From positions 15,814 to 79,813 of the forward strand of contig BAAFRX010000012.1 of NCBI GenBank assembly GCA_045866275.1: a stretch of 64,000 nucleotides of DNA, in the 5' to 3' direction. Source of the stretch: Sideroxyarcus sp045866275. GTDB taxonomy: Bacteria; Pseudomonadota; Gammaproteobacteria; Burkholderiales; Gallionellaceae. The notes under the pieces are model-generated. The model made no database searches. It saw only the letters and a program-made list of their open reading frames with translations, and had not been told where the DNA came from. Within the stretch, counting starts at the first letter, position 1. Each line of letters opens with the position of its first letter. Below are positions 17,147-25,240 of the stretch, one piece after another. The position numbers were made by a program, and so were the translations under genes.

Positions 17147-18073
17147 ATGCAAATCCTGCGCGACTTCCATTCCGACACGCTTCAGCCCTGTGCCGTCACC
17201 ATCGGCAATTTCGACGGGGTGCACCGCGGCCACCAGTCGCTGCTGCAAGAGTTGCAACAGGCGGCGCAAGCGCGCGGGGTGCAGACCGCCGTCGTTACTT
17301 TTGAGCCGCACCCGCGCGAATTTTTTACCCCGCAGCAGGCGCCGGTACGACTGACCAGCTTGCGCGAGAAGCTGGAGCTGTTCCGCGCGCTGGGGGTGGA
17401 CCGGGTGCATGTGTGCCGCTTCGACGCGGGTTTCGCGCGCATGACCGCCGACGAATTCATCCATGCCCTGCAAGACCGGGTGCACGCCAAGTTCGTGCTG
17501 ATCGGTGACGATTTTCGTTTCGGCAGCGGACGCAGTGGTGACTTTGCGCTGATGCAGCATATCGGCACGCGGCGCGGTTTCGAAGTTGCGGCAGTGCACA
17601 GTGTGCTGCACGACGGGGTGCGCATTTCCAGCACCGCCATTCGCGCCGCCCTGGCGGAGGGCAGGCTGGATCTGGCGCGCGACTATCTCGGGCGCCCGTA
17701 CAGCATCAGCGGGCGTGTGGTGCACGGCGACGGCCTGGGACGCACGCTCGGTTTCCCCACCGCCAACGTGCAGATGAAACACAATCTGCCGCCGCTCAAG
17801 GGGATCTATGTGGTGGAGGCGCATTCGGACGGGGTCGGGGTGTTGCAGGGCGTCGCCAGTCTGGGGGTGCGGCCGACGGTGCGCCACGATGCGCGGCACG
17901 TGCTGGAAGTGCACCTGTTCGAATTTTCGCAACAGATTTACGGCAAACATCTGCGCGTGGAATTTCTGCACAAACTGCGCGACGAAGCGCGCTACCCGAA
18001 TCTGGAAGCGCTGACGCGGCAGATCGCGCTGGATGTCAATAATGCAAAGCAGTGGTTTGCCGAACATGAGTGA
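17147..18073 (+). CDS. ribF: Bifunctional riboflavin kinase / FAD synthetase RibF
   Basis: A 308-residue cytoplasmic enzyme making FMN and then FAD from riboflavin. The N-terminal adenylyltransferase half has TIGNFDGVHRGHQ and GDDFRFGSGRSGDF. The C-terminal kinase half has GRVVHGDGLGRTLGFPTANV and a closing LEVHLFEF...YPNLEAL. ATG 17147 is chosen because the family starts just before the first strand and an earlier ATG would overlap the -10 box. The ribF-ileS-lspA-ispH order is conserved in proteobacteria, though a repeat separates ribF from ileS here. Confidence 0.95.
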   Translation: MQILRDFHSDTLQPCAVTIGNFDGVHRGHQSLLQELQQAAQARGVQTAVVTFEPHPREFFTPQQAPVRLTSLREKLELFRALGVDRVHVCRFDAGFARMTADEFIHALQDRVHAKFVLIGDDFRFGSGRSGDFALMQHIGTRRGFEVAAVHSVLHDGVRISSTAIRAALAEGRLDLARDYLGRPYSISGRVVHGDGLGRTLGFPTANVQMKHNLPPLKGIYVVEAHSDGVGVLQGVASLGVRPTVRHDARHVLEVHLFEFSQQIYGKHLRVEFLHKLRDEARYPNLEALTRQIALDVNNAKQWFAEHE

Positions 18074-18080
18074 ATGTGGT

Positions 18081-18193
18081 CGTCATTCCGGCGTAGGCCG
18101 GAATCCAGGTGATTAAACAATCCCGCGAAGCGGGACAAAACCCGACTGCATTTTTGATAAATGCGCTGGATTCCGGCTTTCGCCGGAATGACG
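18081..18193. repeat. CGTCATTCCGGCG palindromic repeat, copy 1
   Basis: Perfect 13-bp terminal inverted repeats CGTCATTCCGGCG and CGCCGGAATGACG bound a 113-bp element. The ends also contain GGAATCCA/TGGATTCC, and an inner hairpin CCCGCGAAGCGGG is present. A rearranged second copy lies at 34331-34477. It ends 37 bases before the ileS start codon and begins just after the ribF stop. Confidence 0.9.
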
Positions 18194-18230
18194 TGGCGGA
18201 AATTTTGAATGAGTTGTTGTTGAGAAAAAT

Positions 18231-21041
18231 ATGAGCGAAGACAAAAAGCAATATCCGCTGAATCTGCCCGACACGAGCTTCCCGATGCGCGGCGACCTGG
18301 CCAAACGCGAGCCGCAGATGCTGGCGCACTGGCAGGCGCAGCAGCGCTACCGGCGCCTGCGCAAGGCGGCGCAAGGACGCCCGCAGTTCATCCTGCACGA
18401 CGGCCCGCCCTACGCGAACGGTGACATCCACATCGGCCATGCGGTGAACAAAATCCTCAAGGACATCATCATCAAGAGCAAGACCCTGTCCGGCTTCGAC
18501 GCGCCTTACGTGCCGGGCTGGGATTGCCACGGCCTGCCGATCGAGTTGCAGGTGGAGAAGCAACACGGCAAGGCGATTCCGGCCTCCCGATTCCGCGAAC
18601 TGTGCCGCGAATATGCAAAGCAGCAGGTGGAACGCCAGAAGAAGGATTTCATCCGTCTCGGCGTGCTGGGCGATTGGGACCAGCCTTACCTGACCATGGA
18701 TTTTCAGACCGAGGCCGACATCATCCGCGCGCTCGGAAAAATTCAGGAACAGGGTTATCTGTACCAGGGGCGCAAGCCGGTGAACTGGTGTCTGGACTGC
18801 CAGAGCGCGCTGGCCGAGGCCGAGGTCGAATACGAGGACAAGGTGTCGGCTGCGGTGGATGTGGCGTTCGAGGTCAAGGATACCGGGGCTGTGGGGCGCG
18901 CGTTCGGCGTGTCGCTGCCCGGCAATGCCAAGGTGTATGCGGTGATCTGGACCACCACGCCGTGGACCCTGCCGGCGAACGAGGCGGTGAGCGTGCATCC
19001 CGCACTGGTGTATGACCTGGTGCGCACCGACAAGGGTTATCTGATCCTGGCGGCCGATCTGGCGGCGGCGTGTCTCGAGCGCTATGGTCTTGCCGGCAGC
19101 AATGACCGGGGCGACGGCAGGGCCGCCTGTTGCCATGGCGCGGTGCTGGAAAACCTGCCCCTGCAACATCCGTTCTACGACCGCATCGTGCCCGTCATCT
19201 GCGGCGAGCATGTCACGCTGGAAGCCGGTACCGGGCTGGTGCACACCGCCCCGGCGCACGGCGTGGACGACTATGTGGTGGGGCAGAAGTACAGTTTGCC
19301 GGTGAACAATCCGGTGGGCGATGACGGCAAGTTCATTTCCACCACGCCGCCGGTGGGCGAGACGCCGCTGGCCGGGGTGTTCGTATGGAAAGCCAACGAC
19401 ATCGTGCTGCAAGCGCTGGCGGCCAGCGGGCATTTGCTGCACCAGGAAAAGGTGACACACAGTTACCCGCATTGCTGGCGGCACAAGACGCCGATCATCT
19501 TCCGCGCCACGCCGCAGTGGTTCATCGGCATGGAGCAGGGCGGGGAGGGCGCGACGCTGCGCGATCTGGCAAATGATGCGGTGGCGCATACCCAATTTTT
19601 CCCGGCCTGGGGGCGCGCGCGGCTGGAGGCGATGATCCGTAACCGCCCCGACTGGTGCGTGTCGCGCCAGCGCAACTGGGGCGTGCCGATGCCGTTCTTC
19701 GTGCACAAGGAGACCTTGCAACTGCACCCGCGCACGCCGGAATTGCTGGAACAGATCGCGAAACGGGTCGAGCAATCCGGAATCGAAGCCTGGTTCTCTT
19801 TGGAGAGTGCCGAATTGCTGGGCGAGGATGCGGCGCACTACCGCAAGCTGACCGACACGCTGGACGTGTGGTTCGATTCCGGCGCGACGCATTACGCGGT
19901 GCTGGCGAAACGCGACGGGCTGCGTTCGCCCGCCGACCTCTATCTGGAAGGCTCCGACCAGCATCGGGGCTGGTTCCAGTCGAGCCTGCTCACCGGTTGT
20001 GCCATCAACGGTCGCGCGCCGTATGACGCGCTGCTGACGCACGGTTTTGTGGTGGACGGCAACGGCCACAAGATGTCGAAGTCGAAAGGGAACGTGATCG
20101 CGCCGCAGAAGATTCTCGACACCCTGGGCGCGGACATCCTGCGCCTGTGGACGGCTTCGACCGACTATTCCGGCGAACTGACGATCTCGGACGAAATCCT
20201 GAAGCGCGTGGTGGAAGGCTACCGCCGCATCCGCAATACCCTGCGCTTTTTGCTGGCCAACGTGAGCGATTTCGACGCCGAACGCGATGCGTTGCCGGTC
20301 GCGGAATGGCTGGAGATCGACCGCTATGCGCTGGGGCTGACGCAGCAGTTGCAGGACGGGATGTGCGCCGATTACGCGCGCTACGAATTCCACTTTGCGG
20401 TGCAAAAACTGCTGGGCTTCTGCTCGGAAGACCTGGGCGGGTTCTATCTGGACATCCTGAAAGACCGTCTCTATACCGCCGGCGCGCATTCAAAAGCGCG
20501 GCGCTCGGCACAGAACGCGCTGTATCACATCAACCAGGCGTTGGCGCGCCTGATCGCGCCCATCCTCTCGTTCACCGGCGAGGAAGTCTGGGCCACCCTG
20601 CGCGGCAACGAGGAAGCGAGCGTGTTCGAGGAAGTGTGGTACGCGCTGCCGGATGCGGGCCTGGACGGCGCAACCGTGAGTGTCTGGTGGGATATCCGCG
20701 CCGTGCGCGAACAGGTGAACAAAAAACTGGAAGAACAGCGCGCGGCGGGCGCCATCGGTTCGGCTTTGCAGGCGGAAGTCGATGTGTATGCGCCGCGGGA
20801 AACGTTCGAATTGCTGTCCCGGCTGGGCGACGACCTGCGTCTGGTGCTGATCACCTCGCGCGCCAACGTGCACCTGCATGACGGCGAACTGGAAATCAGG
20901 GTGACCCCTTCCGCGCACCCGAAATGCGGGCGCTGCTGGCATTACCGCGCGGATGTCGGTGCCGATGCCGGCCATCCCACGCTGTGCGCGCGCTGTGTGA
21001 GCAATCTGTTCGGCGCGGGCGAGACACGGAAATATGCCTAA
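18231..21041 (+). CDS. ileS: Isoleucyl-tRNA synthetase IleS
   Basis: A 936-residue class I aminoacyl-tRNA synthetase, the usual bacterial length. The HIGH motif is in NGDIHIGHAVNKILKD and the KMSKS motif in NGHKMSKSKGNV. A C-terminal zinc ribbon (CGRCW...LCARC) ends the protein, as in the type with Zn-dependent tRNA contact. The editing (CP1) domain includes GTGLVHTAPAHGVDDY. It charges tRNA-Ile in the cytoplasm. The gene is the head of an ileS-lspA-ispH group. Confidence 0.97.
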   Translation: MSEDKKQYPLNLPDTSFPMRGDLAKREPQMLAHWQAQQRYRRLRKAAQGRPQFILHDGPPYANGDIHIGHAVNKILKDIIIKSKTLSGFDAPYVPGWDCHGLPIELQVEKQHGKAIPASRFRELCREYAKQQVERQKKDFIRLGVLGDWDQPYLTMDFQTEADIIRALGKIQEQGYLYQGRKPVNWCLDCQSALAEAEVEYEDKVSAAVDVAFEVKDTGAVGRAFGVSLPGNAKVYAVIWTTTPWTLPANEAVSVHPALVYDLVRTDKGYLILAADLAAACLERYGLAGSNDRGDGRAACCHGAVLENLPLQHPFYDRIVPVICGEHVTLEAGTGLVHTAPAHGVDDYVVGQKYSLPVNNPVGDDGKFISTTPPVGETPLAGVFVWKANDIVLQALAASGHLLHQEKVTHSYPHCWRHKTPIIFRATPQWFIGMEQGGEGATLRDLANDAVAHTQFFPAWGRARLEAMIRNRPDWCVSRQRNWGVPMPFFVHKETLQLHPRTPELLEQIAKRVEQSGIEAWFSLESAELLGEDAAHYRKLTDTLDVWFDSGATHYAVLAKRDGLRSPADLYLEGSDQHRGWFQSSLLTGCAINGRAPYDALLTHGFVVDGNGHKMSKSKGNVIAPQKILDTLGADILRLWTASTDYSGELTISDEILKRVVEGYRRIRNTLRFLLANVSDFDAERDALPVAEWLEIDRYALGLTQQLQDGMCADYARYEFHFAVQKLLGFCSEDLGGFYLDILKDRLYTAGAHSKARRSAQNALYHINQALARLIAPILSFTGEEVWATLRGNEEASVFEEVWYALPDAGLDGATVSVWWDIRAVREQVNKKLEEQRAAGAIGSALQAEVDVYAPRETFELLSRLGDDLRLVLITSRANVHLHDGELEIRVTPSAHPKCGRCWHYRADVGADAGHPTLCARCVSNLFGAGETRKYA

Positions 21042-21080
21042 GTTCATGCCATTCCGGCGCGGATGTGCAGGTCGTGTTTC

Positions 21081-21118
21081 GACCCGACGTTTTTTTGTCG
21101 GGTTGAAACCCGACCCAC
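21081..21118. repeat. TCGGGTT/AACCCGAC repeat, partial copy B
   Basis: GACCCGACG, seven T, GTCGGGTT and then GAAACCCGACCCAC give two overlapping inverted repeats related to those at 17061, 30850 and 35931. The first arm, with its T-rich loop, could also act as a terminator hairpin behind ileS, but there is no T run after the stem. Confidence 0.7.
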
Positions 21119-21155
21119 AGGGTGGTACAAGAATGACGATGGCCGGAGCTGAAGC

Positions 21156-21629
21156 ATGACCCGGTGGTTGAGCATCTCCCTGATCGTCATCGTCCTCGAC
21201 CAGTTGAGCAAGACGGCGATCGGCCATCACTTCGTCTATGGCGAAGTCCTCGCCGTTACCCCGTTCTTCAATCTGGTGCTGGCACACAACACCGGCGCGG
21301 CATTCAGTTTTCTGCACGATGCGGGCGGCATGCAGCGCTGGCTGTTTTCCGGTATTGCCGTCGTCGCATCGGTCTGGATCGTGTGGTTGCTGCGCAGACA
21401 TCAGGCGGAAAAATTATTCAGCTTCGCGCTGGCATTCATCCTCGGCGGCGCATTGGGCAATCTGCTCGACCGCATTGTTTACGGCTACGTGGTGGACTTT
21501 CTGGATTTCCACTGGGCGGGTTACCACTTTGCCGCATTCAACGTCGCAGATGCGGCGATTACCTGTGGTGCGGCGCTGCTGATTCTGGATAGTTTCAAGG
21601 GGAAAAGACATGCAAATTCTGCTGGCTAA
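21156..21629 (+). CDS. lspA: Lipoprotein signal peptidase LspA
   Basis: A 157-residue inner-membrane aspartyl protease with four predicted helices. The catalytic pair is D114 (GYVVDFLDF) and D132 (FNVADAAIT), with GNLLDR between the helices. It removes signal peptides from diacylglyceryl-modified prolipoproteins such as BamD in this window. The gene overlaps ispH by 20 bases; the fkpB gene that separates lspA and ispH in E. coli is absent. Confidence 0.95.
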   Translation: MTRWLSISLIVIVLDQLSKTAIGHHFVYGEVLAVTPFFNLVLAHNTGAAFSFLHDAGGMQRWLFSGIAVVASVWIVWLLRRHQAEKLFSFALAFILGGALGNLLDRIVYGYVVDFLDFHWAGYHFAAFNVADAAITCGAALLILDSFKGKRHANSAG

Positions 21630-22533
21630 CCCGCGCGGTTTCTGCGCCGGTGTCGATCGTGCAATCGAGATTGTCGAGCGTGCCCTGGCGCTGCACGGCG
21701 CGCCGATCTACGTGCGGCACGAAGTGGTGCACAACACGTTTGTGGTGGAAGGCCTGAAAGCCAAGGGCGCGATCTTCATCGAGGACTTGCGTGAAGTGCC
21801 GGATGGCAGCATCCTGATCTTCAGTGCTCACGGCGTGCCGCAGGCGGTACGACACGAAGCCGAAGCGCGCAACCTCACCGTGTTCGACGCCACCTGTCCG
21901 CTGGTGACCAAGGTGCATATCGAAGTCTCGCGCATGCGCGGACAGGGCAGGGAGATCGTGATGATCGGCCACAAGGGCCACCCGGAAGTGGAAGGCACCA
22001 TGGGTCAAAGCGAGGGCGGCATGTATCTGGTCGAATCGCCCGCCGATGTGGGGAGGTTGCAGGTGACAGACGAGCAGAACCTGGCTTACGTGACGCAGAC
22101 CACGCTGTCGGTGGACGACGCCAGCGCCATCATCGCCGCGCTGAAGACGCGCTTTCCGTTCATCACCGGTCCTAAGAAAGACGACATCTGCTATGCCACG
22201 CAGAACCGGCAGGATGCGGTGCGGGCGCTGGCGCAGCAGTGTGACCTGGTCATCGTGGTCGGCTCGCCCAACAGTTCCAATTCCAACCGCCTGCGCGAAG
22301 TGGCGCAAAATCTGGGCGTGCCTGCCTATCTGGTGGATAACGCCGGCGAACTCAAACCGGAATGGCTGCAAGGCAAACAGCGGGTGGGGATCAGTGCCGG
22401 TGCTTCCGCGCCGGAAGTGCTGGTGCGGGAAGTGATCTCTCATTTGCAACAGATGGGAGCGGGCGAGGTATGCGAGTTGTCCGGTATCGAGGAGAACGTC
22501 GTATTTCCCTTGCCTAAAAAACTGACGAACTGA
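21610..22533 (+). CDS. ispH: 4-hydroxy-3-methylbut-2-enyl diphosphate reductase IspH
   Basis: A 307-residue iron-sulfur enzyme, the last step of the MEP pathway, making IPP and DMAPP from HMBPP. The three cluster cysteines are C12 (GFCAGVDRA), C96 (DATCPLVTK) and C194 (DICYATQNRQ), all present. SAHGVP and SSNSNRLRE are other family marks. The ATG lies inside the end of lspA, implying coupled translation. dxr of the same pathway lies at 42625. Confidence 0.95.
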   Translation: MQILLANPRGFCAGVDRAIEIVERALALHGAPIYVRHEVVHNTFVVEGLKAKGAIFIEDLREVPDGSILIFSAHGVPQAVRHEAEARNLTVFDATCPLVTKVHIEVSRMRGQGREIVMIGHKGHPEVEGTMGQSEGGMYLVESPADVGRLQVTDEQNLAYVTQTTLSVDDASAIIAALKTRFPFITGPKKDDICYATQNRQDAVRALAQQCDLVIVVGSPNSSNSNRLREVAQNLGVPAYLVDNAGELKPEWLQGKQRVGISAGASAPEVLVREVISHLQQMGAGEVCELSGIEENVVFPLPKKLTN

Positions 22534-22592
22534 CCGTCTATCCGGACATTGACCGTTTGTCCGTCAAATTAGCCGCCTGTCCGCCAAATCTG
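22532..22592. repeat. Imperfect tandem repeat between ispH and fimT
   Basis: Three head-to-tail units of about 20 bases follow the ispH stop: GACCGTCTATCCGGACATT, GACCGTTTGTCCGTCAAAT and GCCGCCTGTCCGCCAAATC. Each has a pyrimidine-rich CCGYYTRTCCG core. The spacing of roughly two helical turns would suit a protein-binding site, but no function is known. Confidence 0.5.
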
Positions 22593-22654
22593 GCATTTCC
22601 AGATTTCAGGTTCAATACTGCATGCCAATTCCACTGCCTCGAAAGGGCGGATAC

Positions 22655-23146
22655 ATGAAACCGGATGCAACATGCAAAGTGCAACGCGGCGTCACGCTGG
22701 CTGAACTGCTGATCGTGATTGCGATTGCCGCGATTCTGGCGGCGCTGGCTGGCCCGTCGTTCACGGACTTCATCAATCGTACCCGGTTGAATTCGCAAGT
22801 CAGCCAGCTCGTGAGCGATCTCAATCGTGCGCGCAGCGAGTCGATCAAGCGCAACACGGCTGTGCTGTTGTGTGTGCGCGCCGACGATGCGACGTGCGGC
22901 AACACGACCGATTGGCAGAATGGCTGGCTGGTGTGCGTGGACGTGGGTAGTACCGCCTGCACGACACCGGTCGCGGTTCATGCGCCCTTGCCGGCCACGC
23001 TGACGTTGACAGGTCCGGCGAACGGGATCCAGTTCAGGCCAAATGGCAGCAGTGGATTGGGCGCTGCCACCCTGACCGCAGGCGGCACCGGACTGGACAA
23101 CAAGATTATCCAGGTCAGTGTGACAGGCAACATATCCAGGCCGTAG
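22655..23146 (+). CDS. fimT: Type IV pilus minor pilin, GspH/FimT family
   Basis: A 163-residue prepilin-like protein. A short leader ends in QRG, with predicted cleavage by prepilin peptidase before VTLAELLIVIAIAAIL; Glu at +5 is present. The GspH/FimT-type C-terminal domain follows, with Cys pairs (CVRADDATC; CVDVGSTAC). It would join the initiating pilus tip complex, or, as described for FimT in some bacteria, bind DNA during uptake. I prefer ATG 22655 over 22622 because AAGGGCGG precedes it. First gene of the minor-pilin operon. Confidence 0.88.
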   Translation: MKPDATCKVQRGVTLAELLIVIAIAAILAALAGPSFTDFINRTRLNSQVSQLVSDLNRARSESIKRNTAVLLCVRADDATCGNTTDWQNGWLVCVDVGSTACTTPVAVHAPLPATLTLTGPANGIQFRPNGSSGLGAATLTAGGTGLDNKIIQVSVTGNISRP

Positions 23147-23149
23147 GGG

Positions 23150-23683
23150 ATGAACATGGAACTTCACTCGACAACAATCAGGCCCCATATTTCCCAGCAG
23201 GGTTTTTCCATGATCGAGATTCTGATTACCCTGGTCATCATCGCCACGGCGCTGCTCGGGACTGCGGGCTTGCAGTTGTATGCGATGAAAGTGGGCAAGA
23301 ACAGCGAATTCCGCACCCAAGCCGTTTTTCTCTCCTCCGACCTGGCAGAACGGATGGAAGCCAACAAGCCGGCGGCGATCACAGGCGACTATGCGGCCAG
23401 CAGCGTATCTGCGGCCAGTGCGGTGGCGGATTGTGCCGTGAACGCCTGTGATGCCGCCAGCCTGGCGCAGTACGACTTGAGTCAATGGGAGACGGCCGTG
23501 GTGAATCGGCTGCCGGGGGCAAGCTGGAATGTCACGCCAACTCTGACCAACACACCGCCCACAGTGACGGCGACTTACCGGATCCAGATCAGTTGGACCG
23601 ATCGTGATTCCGCCGTGCCGTTTTCCTATACCTTTGACCGTGTCCTGCACTATTGCCCGCCTGCGGTGGCAGGCTGTACTTGA
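23150..23683 (+). CDS. pilV: Type IV pilus minor pilin PilV
   Basis: A 177-residue prepilin. The leader ends QQG before FSMIEILITLVIIATALLG, a class III signal peptide with Glu at +5. The downstream LQLYAMKVGKNSEFRTQAVFLSSDLAERMEANK matches the PilV family. C-terminal cysteines (CAVNAC; CPPAVAGC) probably form disulfides in the periplasm. It lies three bases after fimT. Part of the PilVWX-FimU-PilE tip complex that primes pilus assembly with PilY1. Confidence 0.9.
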   Translation: MNMELHSTTIRPHISQQGFSMIEILITLVIIATALLGTAGLQLYAMKVGKNSEFRTQAVFLSSDLAERMEANKPAAITGDYAASSVSAASAVADCAVNACDAASLAQYDLSQWETAVVNRLPGASWNVTPTLTNTPPTVTATYRIQISWTDRDSAVPFSYTFDRVLHYCPPAVAGCT

Positions 23684-23702
23684 GAGACTGGGATAGCAGA
23701 TC

Positions 23703-24695
23703 ATGAAACAAATAACACTCAAACCGACTACCTTTCTGGCGCGAACGGTGCAGGGTTTCAGTCTGATCGAGCTGATGATCTCGATTGCCATCGGCTTGAT
23801 GATCATTGCCGGGCTGGTCGGCGTGGTGACCAGCAATACGCGCAACAGCCAGACCAACGACAAGACCGCCGAGTTGCAGGAAAACGGCCGTTACGCCATG
23901 ACCCACTTGCAAACACAACTGCGCCATGCGGATTTTCGCGGCTACACCTGGGTCGCGCCCAATCCTTCGACGGTCAGTGTGACCAATGAATGTCTGGCAG
24001 GCGGTGCAGGGCCGGGGACTTTCGTCAACAAGATCAGCCAGGGCGTATGGGGAGCGAATGACAGCAATCCTTTTGCTGCCAACTGTTTGTCCAGCGGTTA
24101 TGTTCAGGGCGATGTGCTGGTGATACGCCGGGTGGCCACGGCGGCGTTGACCAGCGGCCCATTGGTGCCCAACAACGTGTATTTCCGCTCGACCTTTACC
24201 AAAGGCGAAATGTTCAAGGCCGCAGCCAGTGCGGTGGCCACCACGGGTGATCCGCAAAACGTGGATGGCACGCCCTTCGGTGAGCCGCTGGCTGATTTTC
24301 TGGTGCAGCAATACGTTTATTACATCGGACAGGGGGATTGTGCAGGCGGCGGGGATACCGGCCAGAGCGCATTGTGCCGGCTTGCCTTGCAGGGGGATGC
24401 TTTCGTCAAGGAACTGGTGGTGAATGGCATCGAACAACTGCAAGTAGAGTATGGGCGTACCCCGTTCGCCAGCAACACCACGCAGTACTACCCTGCCGAT
24501 CAGATCACTTCCGATGCGGACTGGGAAGATGTCAGTTCGGTCCGCATCAGCTTGTTGTCGAAGAATTCGAAACCCGAGCCGGGTTACGTCAACAGCACCC
24601 CTTACAGCCTGGGGGATTGGAGCAACACTTTCAACGACGGTTTCCGCCGCCAACTGTTCACCGCCACCGTGCAGGTGCGCAACTTCCATGAGTAA
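23703..24695 (+). CDS. pilW: Type IV pilus minor pilin PilW
   Basis: A 330-residue prepilin with leader ending VQG before FSLIELMISIAIGLMIIAGLV (Glu at +5). The following NSQTNDKTAELQENGRYAM segment is characteristic of PilW. The long C-terminal globular domain holds three cysteines. It belongs to the minor-pilin complex with PilV and PilX. Starts 19 bases after pilV; no strong ribosome site is seen. Confidence 0.9.
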   Translation: MKQITLKPTTFLARTVQGFSLIELMISIAIGLMIIAGLVGVVTSNTRNSQTNDKTAELQENGRYAMTHLQTQLRHADFRGYTWVAPNPSTVSVTNECLAGGAGPGTFVNKISQGVWGANDSNPFAANCLSSGYVQGDVLVIRRVATAALTSGPLVPNNVYFRSTFTKGEMFKAAASAVATTGDPQNVDGTPFGEPLADFLVQQYVYYIGQGDCAGGGDTGQSALCRLALQGDAFVKELVVNGIEQLQVEYGRTPFASNTTQYYPADQITSDADWEDVSSVRISLLSKNSKPEPGYVNSTPYSLGDWSNTFNDGFRRQLFTATVQVRNFHE

Positions 24696-24705
24696 GGAAT
24701 ACGCC

Positions 24706-25227
24706 ATGATCGTTCAGGCTCAACGCGGCTCAACTTTGGTGATCAGCATGATCATGCTGGTCGTGCTGATGTTGTTGGGGGTCATGGCGATGACCACCTC
24801 GGATACCGCCTATAAACTGGCAGGCAACCTGCAGTTCGAAAACAACGCCTTGAGCAATGCCGAAGCCGCTTTGAGTGATGCCGAAAATGCTTTGAAAATC
24901 GCTGCGATCGATATCAACAATGCGGATTTTTCGGCAGCCTCCTCGGTGACCGCAGCGCCGAGCGGGCTTTATCCAAAAGGGGCAAACCTTGATCCGTTCG
25001 GCATGGCCTGGGATGGCACTGACTCGGTGGGAACAACTACGCAACGCCGCATCGTGCAGCTGATGTCAACGGATGCCGTGCAAATTGGCGAGAACTATGT
25101 GGCGGGGGTTCCGCAGAGCACCGCCTGCAACAAGGTCAATACCTATGTCATCACCGCGCGCGGCAGCAGCGCGCGCGGGAGCAGCAAGCTGGTCAGGTCT
25201 TATTACAGCGTGTTAACCGCGTGTTGA
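24706..25227 (+). CDS. pilX: Type IV pilus minor pilin PilX
   Basis: A 173-residue protein with the PilX N-terminus: MIVQAQRGSTLVISMIMLVVLMLLGVMAM. The helix lacks the Glu at +5, which is normal for PilX. An SDTAYKLAGNLQFENNAL segment follows, as in the PilX family. I chose ATG 24706, with AAGGA eight bases upstream, over ATG 24688, which overlaps the pilW stop. Two cysteines in the C-terminal part could form a disulfide. Confidence 0.87.
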   Translation: MIVQAQRGSTLVISMIMLVVLMLLGVMAMTTSDTAYKLAGNLQFENNALSNAEAALSDAENALKIAAIDINNADFSAASSVTAAPSGLYPKGANLDPFGMAWDGTDSVGTTTQRRIVQLMSTDAVQIGENYVAGVPQSTACNKVNTYVITARGSSARGSSKLVRSYYSVLTAC

Positions 25228-25240
25228 CGGGAGGTTCATC

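Noticed and set aside
18036..20489. Minus-strand open frame of about 800 residues opposite ileS
   Set aside because: Shadow of IleS; no family motif, and its start region crosses a repeat.
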